DNA of 34,482 bases, from positions 45,585 to 80,066 of the forward strand of contig NZ_BQUN01000198.1 of NCBI RefSeq assembly GCF_026008495.1, in the 5' to 3' direction. Origin of the DNA: Streptomyces sp. A012304 (GTDB lineage: Bacteria; Actinomycetota; Actinomycetes; Streptomycetales; Streptomycetaceae). Within the stretch, counting starts at the first letter, position 1. Each line of letters starts with the position of its first letter. The notes beneath the pieces are model-generated. The model made no database searches. It had not been told where the DNA came from and worked only from the letters and a program-made list of their open reading frames with translations. Made by a program: the position numbers and the translations under genes. Shown one piece after another: positions 15,586 through 23,532 of this stretch.

Positions 15586-17457
15586 ATGGACTCCCAGACC
15601 TCACAGTCATCCCAGGCATCACAGTCACCTCATACGTTCCAGGTCGACCTGCGTGGTTTGGTGGACCTGCTGTCCCATCACCTCTACTCCAGTCCGAAGG
15701 TCTATCTGCGCGAGCTGCTGCAGAACGCCGTGGACGCCATCACCGCCCGGCGGGCCGAGGAGCCCGACGCCCCGGCGCGGGTGCGGCTGTTCGCGTCGGG
15801 CGGGCAGCTGCGGGTGGAGGACTCCGGTGTCGGCCTCACCGAGGCCGACGTGCACAACCTGCTGGCCACCATCGGACGCAGTTCCAAGCGGGCTGAGGGC
15901 CTCCAGGAGGCCCGCTCCGACTTTCTCGGGCAGTTCGGCATCGGGCTCCTGGCCTGTTTCGTGGTCGCCGAGCGGATCCGGGTGGTCAGCCGCAGCGCCC
16001 GTACCCCCGGCGCGCCGCCCGTGGAGTGGACGGCCCGGGACGACGGCTCGTACACCGTGCGGACGCTGCCCCACGAGGAGCGGCCCGAGCCCGGCACCAC
16101 CGTGCACCTGGTGGCGCGGGCCGGGGCCGGGGAGTGGCTCGCCGAGCGGCGGGTTTTGCAACTGGCCCGCGACTTCGGCTCGCTGCTGCCGTACGACGTG
16201 CGGGTGGGCGAGGAGGCGGTCACCGATCTGCCGGCGCCCTGGGACCGGCCGTACGCCTCCCCGGCCAACCGGCGGGTGGCACTGGCCCGGCACTGCCATG
16301 AGCTGTTCGGGTTCACCCCGCTGGACTCGATCGAGCTGCACGTGCCGCTGGCGGGGATCCGCGGGGTGGCGTACGTGCTGCCGGCCGCGGTCAGTCCGGC
16401 GCAGCGGGCGAGTCACCGGGTGCACCTGAAGGGCATGCTGCTGACCGAGCGGGCCGAACAGCTGCTGCCCGACTGGGCGTTCTTCGTGCGCTGCGTGCTG
16501 GACACCGACAGTCTGCGGCCCACGGCCTCGCGCGAGTCGCTGTACGAGGACGAGACGCTGGCGGCGGTGCGGGAGGCGCTGGGCGAGCGGATCCGGTCGT
16601 GGTTGACGGGGCTCGCGGCGGGTGATCCGGAGCGCCTCGGGGCCTTCCTGGCCGTGCACCACCTGGGCGTGAAGTCCCTCGCGCGGCACGACAAGGAGAT
16701 GCTGCGCACGATGCTGCCGTGGCTGCCCTTCGAGACGACCGACGGGCGGCTGTCCCTGGAGGAGTTCGCGCAGCGGCACCCGGTGGTGCACTTCACCCGG
16801 ACGGTGGAGGAGTACCGGCAGGTCGCGCCGATCGCCTCCGCGCAGGGCGTCGGGGTCGTCAACGGTGGTTACACCTACGACAGCGAGCTGGTGGAGGCGC
16901 TGCCGTCGGTGCGGCCGGGGACGGTGGTCGCCGAGCTGGACGCGGACACCGTGACCGCCCATCTGGACGCGGTCGCTCCGGCCGAGGAGCTGGCGCTGTC
17001 GGGCTTCCTCGCCGCCGCGCGGGCGAAGCTCGACCCGCTGGGCTGCGATGTCGTCCTGCGCGCCTTCCACCCGCTGTCGGTGCCCGCGCTGCACCTGGAC
17101 GACCGGGCGGCCCGGCACGAACAGGCGCGGGCGGAGGCCGAGGCGCAGGCCGACGACCTGTGGGCGGGAATCCTGGGCTCGCTGCGCGGCAGCGCCCCGC
17201 GCGCGCGTCTGGTGCTGAACCATCTCAATCCGCTGATCCGGCGGATCAGTTCGCTGCGCGATCCGGAGCTGATCGGCACCGCCACGGAGTCGCTGTACGG
17301 GCAGGCGCTGCTGATGGCGCAGCGGCCGCTGCGGCCGGCCGACTCCGCGCTGCTGAACCGCGCGTTCATCGGCCTCCTGGAATGGGCCACGCACGGGGAG
17401 TCCGCACACGGGGGTTCCACGCACGGGGAGTCGGCACACGGGGAGGACGGCCACTGA
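15586..17457 (+). CDS. HSP90-family (HtpG-like) GHKL ATPase
   Basis: 623 aa. The N-terminal Bergerat ATP fold is intact: YLRELLQNAVDAI (40-52) with catalytic Glu43, Asn47 and Asp50; DSGVGL (79-84); GQFGIGLLACF (115-125); GTTVHLV (170-176). The middle domain keeps the HSP90 segment from LKGMLLTERAEQLLPDW to TASRESL, with Arg316 at the place of the arm that contacts ATP phosphate. The C-terminal part is divergent and ends in two 10-residue His/Gly-rich repeats. ATG 15586 lacks a clear ribosome site. The stop overlaps the next ATG (TGATG), so it is translated together with the TPR-like protein. Probably an ATP-driven chaperone; clients unknown. It is more divergent than ordinary HtpG, and may be a paralogue of a housekeeping HtpG elsewhere. 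Confidence 0.88.
   Translation: MDSQTSQSSQASQSPHTFQVDLRGLVDLLSHHLYSSPKVYLRELLQNAVDAITARRAEEPDAPARVRLFASGGQLRVEDSGVGLTEADVHNLLATIGRSSKRAEGLQEARSDFLGQFGIGLLACFVVAERIRVVSRSARTPGAPPVEWTARDDGSYTVRTLPHEERPEPGTTVHLVARAGAGEWLAERRVLQLARDFGSLLPYDVRVGEEAVTDLPAPWDRPYASPANRRVALARHCHELFGFTPLDSIELHVPLAGIRGVAYVLPAAVSPAQRASHRVHLKGMLLTERAEQLLPDWAFFVRCVLDTDSLRPTASRESLYEDETLAAVREALGERIRSWLTGLAAGDPERLGAFLAVHHLGVKSLARHDKEMLRTMLPWLPFETTDGRLSLEEFAQRHPVVHFTRTVEEYRQVAPIASAQGVGVVNGGYTYDSELVEALPSVRPGTVVAELDADTVTAHLDAVAPAEELALSGFLAAARAKLDPLGCDVVLRAFHPLSVPALHLDDRAARHEQARAEAEAQADDLWAGILGSLRGSAPRARLVLNHLNPLIRRISSLRDPELIGTATESLYGQALLMAQRPLRPADSALLNRAFIGLLEWATHGESAHGGSTHGESAHGEDGH
17389..17448 (+). repeat. Tandem 30-bp duplication encoding the HSP90 tail
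   Basis: Two 30-nt units, 17389-17418 and 17419-17448, encode THGESAHGGS and THGESAHGED. They share ACGCACGGGGAGTC at their starts and differ at few positions, indicating recent tandem duplication or slippage. Confidence 0.8.
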
Positions 17458-20390
17458 TGACCGAGATCACGGACTTCGACGCGCTGCGCCGGGCGCTGGC
17501 GGAGAACTCCGAGCAGCCGGAGGGCCCGGCCCGCAACGCGCGCGCGGAGCAGCTGCTCGTGGAGGCCGAGAAGCTGAACATCCCGCTCGCCGTGATCGAG
17601 GCGCTCGGGCACCAGCTGAAGGTCTACAACTACAGCTCCGAGAAGGACAAGATGTTCGTCCCGTTCGCGCGGCTGCTGCGCATGTGGGACGAGCGGCCCG
17701 AGGACTTCGACGAGTACGAGACGCACTCGCTGCACTGGGTCTTCAAGTGGATGTCGGCCGGCATGCTCGACCAGCCGCACATCCCGCTGGCGTCCGTGGA
17801 GAAGTGGCTCGGCGAGATGGAGCACCGCTACCGGCTCGCGGGTCACTCCGAACGGGCGGTGCGCAGCGCCGAGTTCAGCGTGGCCGCGCACATCGGGGAC
17901 GTGGCACGGGCCGAACGCGCGTTCGCCGCCTGGCTGGCGGCGGACCGGGACAGCATGGCCGACTGCCACGCGTGCGAGCTGCACGGACAGGGCTGGTGGC
18001 AGGCGGAGCGCGGCCGGGACACCGAGGCCCTGGAGTTGTGGGCGCCCGTCCTGGAGGGCGCGTACTCGTGCGCCCACGAGCCGCACACCGTGCTCGCGTC
18101 GTCGCTGGTGCCGCTGCTGCGGCTGGGCCGCCTGGAGGAGGCGCGCGCCCATCACCTGCGGGGCTTCCGGCTGGTGCGGGCGATGGAGAGCATGCGCGGC
18201 GCGTACGCCGACCACGTCGAGTTCTGCGCGCTGACCGGCAACGAGGCGCGGGGCCTGGAGCTGCTCGCGGAGCGGCCGGCGTACTTCACGGACGAGGGCC
18301 ACCCGCGCAGCAAGCTGGAGTTCCTGAGCGTGGTGGTGCTGCTGATGGAGCGGCTGACCGCGCGGGGCCTGGGCGGTCAGCGGGTGCCCGGGCCGGCCGG
18401 GCGGACCTGGACCGCCGCCGCTCTCGCGGCGCACGCGCGCGCGGAGGCCCTCGCGCTGGCCGCGCGTTTCGACGAGCGCAACGGCACGCCGTACGTCAGT
18501 GAGCGGGCACGCGCGCGGATGGCGCAGCAGCCGCTGGTGGACCGGCTGCCGCTGGGCGTGCGGGCGGCGCGGCCGGCGGCAGCGCCGGTCGTGCCCCCGG
18601 CTCCGGTCCAGGAGCCGGGCGAACCCGATCTGTCGGCGCTGCTCGCCGAGGCACGGAGGCTGTCGGACACGCTGCGGCCGCACGCCGTGGAGGCGTGGGC
18701 GGCGGTGGCGCGGGCCGCCGAGGGCGTGGAGCTGGACGCGCGTGACCGCGCGGAGATCGCCGACCACGAGGCGATGGGGCTGGGCCCCGGGGGCGCGGAA
18801 ACGTTCGAGCGGGCGGCGGAGCTGTACGCCGAGGCGGGCGACCCCGGGGAGGCCCTGGCGGCACGCGCGCGTGCGGCGTACGTCCGCGCGCTCGCCGGGG
18901 ACGTCGAGGGGGCGCTCGCGGCGGTCGCCGACCCGTACGACGAGGTCCTCGCGCTGTACGCCGAGGGCGGTACGGAGGTGCGGCAGGCGGCGGGTGTGCT
19001 GATGGGCCGGGCGCGGATCCTGATGCGGCGCGTCCACGAGGCGGAGGGCCCCGTCGAGGAGCCGGTCCTGAAGGACGCCGAGGCGGCCGCGCGGGAGCTG
19101 CTCGCGCTTGTCGAGGGACGCGCCGGGGACGACGTACGGCTCGCCGCGCGGGTCGCGGAGGGGCACGCGATGCTCGCGGAGCTGGCGACGCGCGCGGGGG
19201 ACGTGGAGACGGGCGCGCGGATGTTCGCGCGGGCGGCGGCGGAGTTCGTCGCGGCGGACCTGCCGTGGTTCGCCGTGGAGTACGAGGCACGGCTGGCCGG
19301 TCTCGCGCACCATCTGGGCGACCTGGCGGAGGCGGAGCGGGCGCTGCGGGCGGCTCTGGAGCACGGCGGCGCCCAGCTGGAGCCGGTCGGGCGGGCCCAG
19401 CTGTATCTCCAGCTCGCCGAGGTCGTCGGGGGGCGCGGGGAGGCGGAAGAGGCCGCGGAGCACGCCCTGGAGGCCGCGCACTGGGCCGACGAGGCGGGCG
19501 AGGGCCCGACGTTCGGCGCGTGGGCGCGGCACCAGCTGGGCGGGTTCCTGGTGCGACAGGGCCGCTGGGCGGAGGCCGCCGAGGTGCTGGAGTCGGCGCT
19601 GGCGGACCTGAGCGTCGAGACGCACGGCGACGGGCCGGTTGTCCAGACGCAGTGGTGGCTGGGTGACTGTCTGAGCGAGCTCGGGGAGCACCGGGCCGCC
19701 GCCGAACGCCGGCTCCAGGCCGCCGAGATCGCCCGGCACTGGCCGGAGCAGCACGACCACGCGACCCTGGCGCACCTGGCCGCCGAGTCCCTCGGCCACG
19801 CGGGGCTGCCCGCCGAGGCCGACCAGGCGTACGTGCGCGCGGGTGAGCTGTGGCGCGCCCTGGGCAACGTCCACGGTCTCGTGCGGTCGCTGCGGGCCCG
19901 CGCGTGGCTGGCGCTGCGCGCGCAGGAGGGCACGGACGCGGCCCGGGAGCTGATGTCGGGCGCCGTCGAGGAGTGCGCGGACGCACTGGGCGCCCTGGAC
20001 GACGACGAGGAGGCCCGGCGCCGGCTGGTCGCGGAACTCGGCCACACCCACCGCCAGTTCGGGGACCTGCTGGCCCGCTCGGCCGCCGAGGACGCCGACG
20101 ACGACTCGATCCGGGGCGCGTTGGAGGAGGCGCTGTCCCAGATGGCGGAGGCGGTCGCGGTGTTCGTCTCCCTGGGCGAGGACGCCCGGGACGCCCGCAC
20201 CGGCGCCGAACTGGCCGCGGGCTGGCTGGAGACCGACCTGGGCCGCCCGGCGGACGCGGCGGCACGCGCGCGTGCGGTGCTCAGGGCGTACGCCGAGGAC
20301 GGCCTCGAGGGCGAGGACGACGAGACCGTGCGGGCGCGGCGGGCGGAGGCGGAGCAGATGCTCCAGGTCGTGACGGAGCAGTCGGAGTAG
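17457..20390 (+). CDS. Large TPR-like repeat protein, partner of the HSP90-family ATPase
   Basis: 977 aa, soluble, no signal or membrane segment. The N-terminal third (1-330) is Trp-rich and helical, with repeats such as DVARAERAFAAWL and LGRLEEARAHHLRGF and a Cys/His cluster DCHACELHGQGWW near 165. A Pro/Ala linker (about 370-390) leads to a second array of degenerate TPR-type helix pairs (GDLAEAERALRAALEHG, GRWAEAAEVLESALADL, GEHRAAAERRLQAAEIA, GLPAEADQAYVRAGELW). The tail is acidic. The start ATG shares one base with the HSP90 stop, and GGGGAGG lies 10 nt upstream, so the two should be made in fixed proportion. TPR proteins are the classic co-chaperones of eukaryotic HSP90; a similar adaptor or client-recognition job is inferred. 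No catalytic domain was recognised. Confidence 0.85.
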   Translation: MTEITDFDALRRALAENSEQPEGPARNARAEQLLVEAEKLNIPLAVIEALGHQLKVYNYSSEKDKMFVPFARLLRMWDERPEDFDEYETHSLHWVFKWMSAGMLDQPHIPLASVEKWLGEMEHRYRLAGHSERAVRSAEFSVAAHIGDVARAERAFAAWLAADRDSMADCHACELHGQGWWQAERGRDTEALELWAPVLEGAYSCAHEPHTVLASSLVPLLRLGRLEEARAHHLRGFRLVRAMESMRGAYADHVEFCALTGNEARGLELLAERPAYFTDEGHPRSKLEFLSVVVLLMERLTARGLGGQRVPGPAGRTWTAAALAAHARAEALALAARFDERNGTPYVSERARARMAQQPLVDRLPLGVRAARPAAAPVVPPAPVQEPGEPDLSALLAEARRLSDTLRPHAVEAWAAVARAAEGVELDARDRAEIADHEAMGLGPGGAETFERAAELYAEAGDPGEALAARARAAYVRALAGDVEGALAAVADPYDEVLALYAEGGTEVRQAAGVLMGRARILMRRVHEAEGPVEEPVLKDAEAAARELLALVEGRAGDDVRLAARVAEGHAMLAELATRAGDVETGARMFARAAAEFVAADLPWFAVEYEARLAGLAHHLGDLAEAERALRAALEHGGAQLEPVGRAQLYLQLAEVVGGRGEAEEAAEHALEAAHWADEAGEGPTFGAWARHQLGGFLVRQGRWAEAAEVLESALADLSVETHGDGPVVQTQWWLGDCLSELGEHRAAAERRLQAAEIARHWPEQHDHATLAHLAAESLGHAGLPAEADQAYVRAGELWRALGNVHGLVRSLRARAWLALRAQEGTDAARELMSGAVEECADALGALDDDEEARRRLVAELGHTHRQFGDLLARSAAEDADDDSIRGALEEALSQMAEAVAVFVSLGEDARDARTGAELAAGWLETDLGRPADAAARARAVLRAYAEDGLEGEDDETVRARRAEAEQMLQVVTEQSE

Positions 20391-20431
20391 GCCGCGCCGG
20401 AAGGGCGGCGGGGAGCCGGCGTCGGGGGGGG

Positions 20432-22150
20432 TTACTCGACGCCGATCAGCAGCAGCGCCCCTTGCCGCCCGCCCCGGTACACCACCGTGTCGACGGCCAG
20501 GTAGGCCTCCCGCACCCGCGCCTCCAGGTGCTCCGCGATCCCTTCGGGGGCGTCGTCGCCGAGCACCAGGGTGACCAGCTCCCCGCCCGCCGACAGCATG
20601 CGGTTCAGGACCGTCTCGGCGGTGGCGGTGACGTCGGCGCCGATCACGGCCACGTCGCCGTCGACGAGTCCGAGGACGTCACCGGCCTGGCAGATGCCGG
20701 CCATGGTCCAGGACTGGCGCTCGGCGACGGTGACCTCGGCGTAGCGGGTGGCGCCGGCGGCGGAGGTCATCGAGACGACGTCCTCGTCGAAGCGGCGGTC
20801 CGGCTGGTGCACGGCGAGCGCGGCGATCCCCTGGACCGCGGAGCGCGTCGGGATCAGGGCGACCCGGATGCCCTCGGTGCGGGCCTGCTCGGCGGCGGCG
20901 GCCGCGGTGTGGCGCAGGTCGGCGTCGTTGGGCAGCAGCACCACCTCGCGCGCGTGGGCCCGCCGTACGGCCTCGACCAGTTCCCCGCTGGCGGGCGGCT
21001 CCCCGGGGCGTGCGAGCACCGGGGTCGCGCCGGCCTCGGCGTACAGCCCGGCCAGGCCCTCGCCCGGCACGACGGCGACGACGGCCCGCTGGGCCCGCTC
21101 GCGGGGCGGGCGCTCGCCCCCGCGCGCGTGCACGTCGTCGACGCCGAAGTGGGTGATGCGGATCCGGTAGGGCCGGCCGGCCTCGACGCCCGCCTCCACG
21201 GCGGCTCCGGCGTCGTCGACATGGACGTGGACGTTCCACAGCCCGTCGCCGCCGACCACGACGAGGGAGTCGCCCAGGGCGTCGAGCCGCTCCCGCAGCC
21301 GGGCCACGGCCGCGTCCTCGGCCTCCAGGAGGTAGATCACCTCGAAGGCGGGGCCGCCGGTCTCGCCGGGGGTCTCCTCCGCCGCGCAGAGGTCCGCCGT
21401 ACCGAGCTCCACGCGCGCGTGCGCAGGGGGGTTCTCGGTGCCGGGCACGGGGGCGGCGGAGTCCGCGGGCCGCTCTCCCGTGAACGTCTCCACCAGCGCG
21501 GCGAGCACCGCAACCAGCCCCCGTCCGCCCGCGTCGACCACTCCGGCCCGCTCCAGGACCGCCAGCTGGCGCGGGGTCGCGGCGAGGGCCGTGCACGCCC
21601 CCCGGTACGCCGCCCGCGCGACCGTCCCGCAGTCCCCCTCGGCCCCTCCGGCCCCTCCGGCGGCGTCGGCGGCGTCGGCGGCGGCCGAGGCGACCGACAG
21701 GACCGTGCCCTCGACGGGATGGGCGACGGCCTGGCGGGCGGAGTCGGCGGCGTGCCGCAGGGCCAGCCGCAGCCCCCGCGCGTCGGTGTGCGGGGTCTCA
21801 CCCTCGGCGGCGAGCACCTGGGCCATGCCCCGCAGCAGCTGCGCGAGGATCGTCCCGGAGTTCCCGCGCGCCCCGATGAGCGCGCCGTGCGCCATTGCCC
21901 GCGCGGCGTCGGCCAGGGAGGGCGCCCCGGCGGGCTCCGCACCGGCCTCGTACCCCGCGAACACCGCCTCCACCGCGGTCGCCGCCGACTCGACGGTCAG
22001 ATACAGGTTGGTGCCGGTGTCCCCGTCCGCGACGGGATACACGTTGATCGCGTCGATCTCCTCACGCGCCCGTCCCAGGGCGCGCAGCGCGAGACCGCAC
22101 CAGGTGCGCACCGCGAGAGCATCGAAGAACGTCGGCGGCACCTGCGGCAC
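20432..22150 (-). CDS. DAK-domain protein, FakA/YloV-like
   Basis: 572 aa. The N-terminal DhaL-type nucleotide domain has NVYPVADGDTGTNLYLT and GARGNSGTILAQLLRG; the middle and C-terminal parts resemble the YloV family, with HVHVDD, VLLPNDADL and a RGGRQGALLLIGVE end. In firmicutes FakA phosphorylates fatty acids held by FakB; no fakB/degV gene is in this window, so the substrate here is open. I start at GTG 22150 because a full AAGGAGG lies 5 nt upstream (22156-22162); the open frame continues 58 codons into the rpmB promoter and was trimmed. Divergent from rpmB and convergent (41-bp gap) with the TPR-like gene. Confidence 0.88.
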   Translation of the reverse strand: MPQVPPTFFDALAVRTWCGLALRALGRAREEIDAINVYPVADGDTGTNLYLTVESAATAVEAVFAGYEAGAEPAGAPSLADAARAMAHGALIGARGNSGTILAQLLRGMAQVLAAEGETPHTDARGLRLALRHAADSARQAVAHPVEGTVLSVASAAADAADAAGGAGGAEGDCGTVARAAYRGACTALAATPRQLAVLERAGVVDAGGRGLVAVLAALVETFTGERPADSAAPVPGTENPPAHARVELGTADLCAAEETPGETGGPAFEVIYLLEAEDAAVARLRERLDALGDSLVVVGGDGLWNVHVHVDDAGAAVEAGVEAGRPYRIRITHFGVDDVHARGGERPPRERAQRAVVAVVPGEGLAGLYAEAGATPVLARPGEPPASGELVEAVRRAHAREVVLLPNDADLRHTAAAAAEQARTEGIRVALIPTRSAVQGIAALAVHQPDRRFDEDVVSMTSAAGATRYAEVTVAERQSWTMAGICQAGDVLGLVDGDVAVIGADVTATAETVLNRMLSAGGELVTLVLGDDAPEGIAEHLEARVREAYLAVDTVVYRGGRQGALLLIGVE

Positions 22151-22155
22151 CTGCG

Positions 22156-22162
22156 CCTCCTT
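22156..22162 (-). promoter_or_regulatory. Strong ribosome binding site of the DAK-domain gene
   Basis: AAGGAGG on the minus strand, 5 nt from GTG 22150. It decides the start against the in-frame ATG at 22243, which has no such site. Confidence 0.8.
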
Positions 22163-22250
22163 GAGCTGCTGGACTGGGACGCAGCGTAGACCCAGGGCGG
22201 GTGCCGGACGGAAGAGGGCCGGAGCCGGGGCCTGGGCGACCATGGTAGTT

Positions 22251-22279
22251 TCGTTGTACTGGCGCAGTCGTTGTATGCT
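22251..22279 (+). promoter_or_regulatory. Predicted rpmB promoter with a direct repeat
   Basis: A -10 TATGCT (22274-22279) is preceded by the octamer TCGTTGTA at 22251-22258 and again at 22268-22275, 17 bp apart. No good -35 is present at the normal spacing (TCGTTG at 17 nt), which, with the repeat, suggests an activator or an alternative sigma factor. Confidence 0.35.
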
Positions 22280-22288
22280 GCTCCGGTT

Positions 22289-22305
22289 GCCCGATCCAAT
22301 CGGGC
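22289..22305 (+). promoter_or_regulatory. rpmB leader hairpin with an alternative pairing
   Basis: GCCCGAT-CCA-ATCGGGC is a perfect 7-bp stem. The overlapping GTTGCC (22286-22291) can instead pair with GGCAAC (22314-22319). The two pairings exclude each other, a pattern seen in RNA switches and attenuators. Confidence 0.4.
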
Positions 22306-22347
22306 TCTCCCCTGGCAACGCCACTCAGATCTTTGATCCCATGATCG

Positions 22348-22369
22348 TGATCCCGGCATGCCGGGATCA
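22348..22369 (+). promoter_or_regulatory. Perfect 22-nt palindrome in the rpmB leader
   Basis: The half TGATCCCGGCA is mirrored exactly over 22 nt, 34 nt before the rpmB GTG. In RNA it would make a strong hairpin; in DNA it could be an operator. No T-run follows, so simple termination is unlikely. Confidence 0.55.
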
Positions 22370-22403
22370 ACCGTAAGTGCATCTGAAGTCTTTGGAGTGA
22401 CCC

Positions 22404-22589
22404 GTGGCTGCCAACTGCGACGTCTGCGGCAAGGGGCCGGGCTTCGGCAACAACATCTCGCACTCGCACCGCCGTACGTCCCGCCGCTGGAACCCGAACA
22501 TCCAGCGTGTGCGTACCGTGGTCGGCGGGACGCCGAAGCGCGTGAACGCCTGCACCTCGTGCATCAAGGCCGGCAAGGTCTCGCGCTGA
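22404..22589 (+). CDS. rpmB: 50S ribosomal protein L28, zinc-ribbon (C+) form
   Basis: 61 aa from GTG 22404, beginning MAANCDVCGKGPGFGNNISH. It has two Cys pairs, CDVC (5-8) and CTSC near residue 50, so it is the zinc-binding form, and the basic core SHRRTSRRWNPN typical of L28. TTGGAG lies upstream (ctttggagtgaccc). It is transcribed alone from a structured leader of about 120 nt and closed by a strong hairpin at 22627-22661. rpmB beside a yloV/fakA-like gene and recG is an order shared with firmicutes. Confidence 0.97.
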   Translation: MAANCDVCGKGPGFGNNISHSHRRTSRRWNPNIQRVRTVVGGTPKRVNACTSCIKAGKVSR

Positions 22590-22603
22590 CGCTCAGCTGA
22601 GCG
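22590..22603. repeat. 14-nt palindrome at the end of rpmB
   Basis: CGCTCAGCTGAGCG begins just after the rpmB stop and is its own reverse complement. It may stabilise the mRNA end ahead of the main terminator. Confidence 0.4.
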
Positions 22604-22626
22604 CGCGGCCACTGCCGGTTCGCTGT

Positions 22627-22661
22627 AGAAAGCCGGTCCACATCGCGTGGACCGGCTTTCT
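22627..22661. terminator. Bidirectional terminator between rpmB and thiD
   Basis: AGAAAGCCGGTCCAC and GTGGACCGGCTTTCT form a perfect 15-bp stem with loop ATCGC. It lies 38 bp past rpmB (plus) and 65 bp past thiD (minus) and has a TTTCT flank on both strands. Confidence 0.85.
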
Positions 22662-22725
22662 GCTGCGCGACGGCCGTCTCTCCGCCGCTCCACGGGTCGC
22701 TCAGAAGACGCGCCCCGCCGCACGC

Positions 22726-23532
22726 CTACCGGTCGCCCCGGAACCGCCACCCGTGATCCACCGGCCCGATGCCGCCCCCCAGCGCGAAGCCGGCCGCGAT
22801 GGCCCCCGTGACGTACTCCTTGGCCGCCGTCACCGCGTCCGGCACGGACCGTCCTCGCGCGAGGTGCGAGGCGATCGCCGACGCGAGGGTGCAGCCCGTG
22901 CCGTGCGTGTGCCGGTTGTCGTGGCGGGGGGCGCGCAGCCAGTGCTCGGCACCGCCGTCGGTCAGCAGGTCCACGGCGTCGCCGGACAGATGGCCGCCCT
23001 TGATCAGCACCCATCGGGGCCCGTACCCGAGCAGCGCCGCGGCGGCCTCCCGCATCCCGGACTCCGACTCGACGCGCACGCCCGTGAGTTGGGCCACCTC
23101 GTCGAGGTTCGGCGTCGCCACGGTCGCCACCGGCAGCAGCTTCGTACGGACCGAGTCCAGCGCGGACGCCGCCAGCAGCGGGTCCCCGTGCTTGGAGACG
23201 CCGACGGGGTCCACGACGGCCGGCGCGTCCGTGCCGGCGATCAACTCGGCCACCGCTTCGACGAGTTCGGCCGACGCCAGCATGCCCGTCTTCACGGCCT
23301 GGACGCCGATGTCGTCGACGACGCTGCGGTACTGGGCCCGTACCGCCGCCACGGGCAGTTCCCAAGCGCCCTGCACACCGAGGGAGTTCTGCGCGGTGAC
23401 GGCCGTGAGCACGCTCATGCCGTGCACGCCGAGCGCGAGCATCGTCTTCAGGTCGGCCTGGATGCCCGCGCCGCCGCCGGAGTCGGAGCCGGCGACCGTC
23501 AGCACCCGCGGCGGCGCACCGGCGGACGTCAT
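22726..23532 (-). CDS. thiD: Hydroxymethylpyrimidine (phosphate) kinase
   Basis: 268-aa ribokinase-fold enzyme phosphorylating HMP and HMP-P for thiamine synthesis. The N-terminal AGSDSGGGAGIQADLKTM (about 14-31) binds the pyrimidine; VVDPVGVSKHGDPLL follows in the middle and the anion-hole motif HGTGCTLASAIA lies near residue 207. The ATG overlaps the thiL stop by 4 nt (ATGA), so the two are co-translated. No TPP riboswitch was recognised ahead of thiL, and the thiC/thiE/thiG genes are not here. Confidence 0.96.
   Translation of the reverse strand: MTSAGAPPRVLTVAGSDSGGGAGIQADLKTMLALGVHGMSVLTAVTAQNSLGVQGAWELPVAAVRAQYRSVVDDIGVQAVKTGMLASAELVEAVAELIAGTDAPAVVDPVGVSKHGDPLLAASALDSVRTKLLPVATVATPNLDEVAQLTGVRVESESGMREAAAALLGYGPRWVLIKGGHLSGDAVDLLTDGGAEHWLRAPRHDNRHTHGTGCTLASAIASHLARGRSVPDAVTAAKEYVTGAIAAGFALGGGIGPVDHGWRFRGDR

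Noticed and set aside
16875..20051. 1058-codon minus-strand frame opposite the HSP90-TPR pair
   Set aside because: It is an Arg/Pro/His-rich shadow without motifs, whereas the plus-strand proteins have domain motifs, coupled starts and ribosome sites.
19850..22189. 779-codon plus-strand frame across the TPR and DAK genes
   Set aside because: It crosses two convergent real genes and has no domain or start signal.
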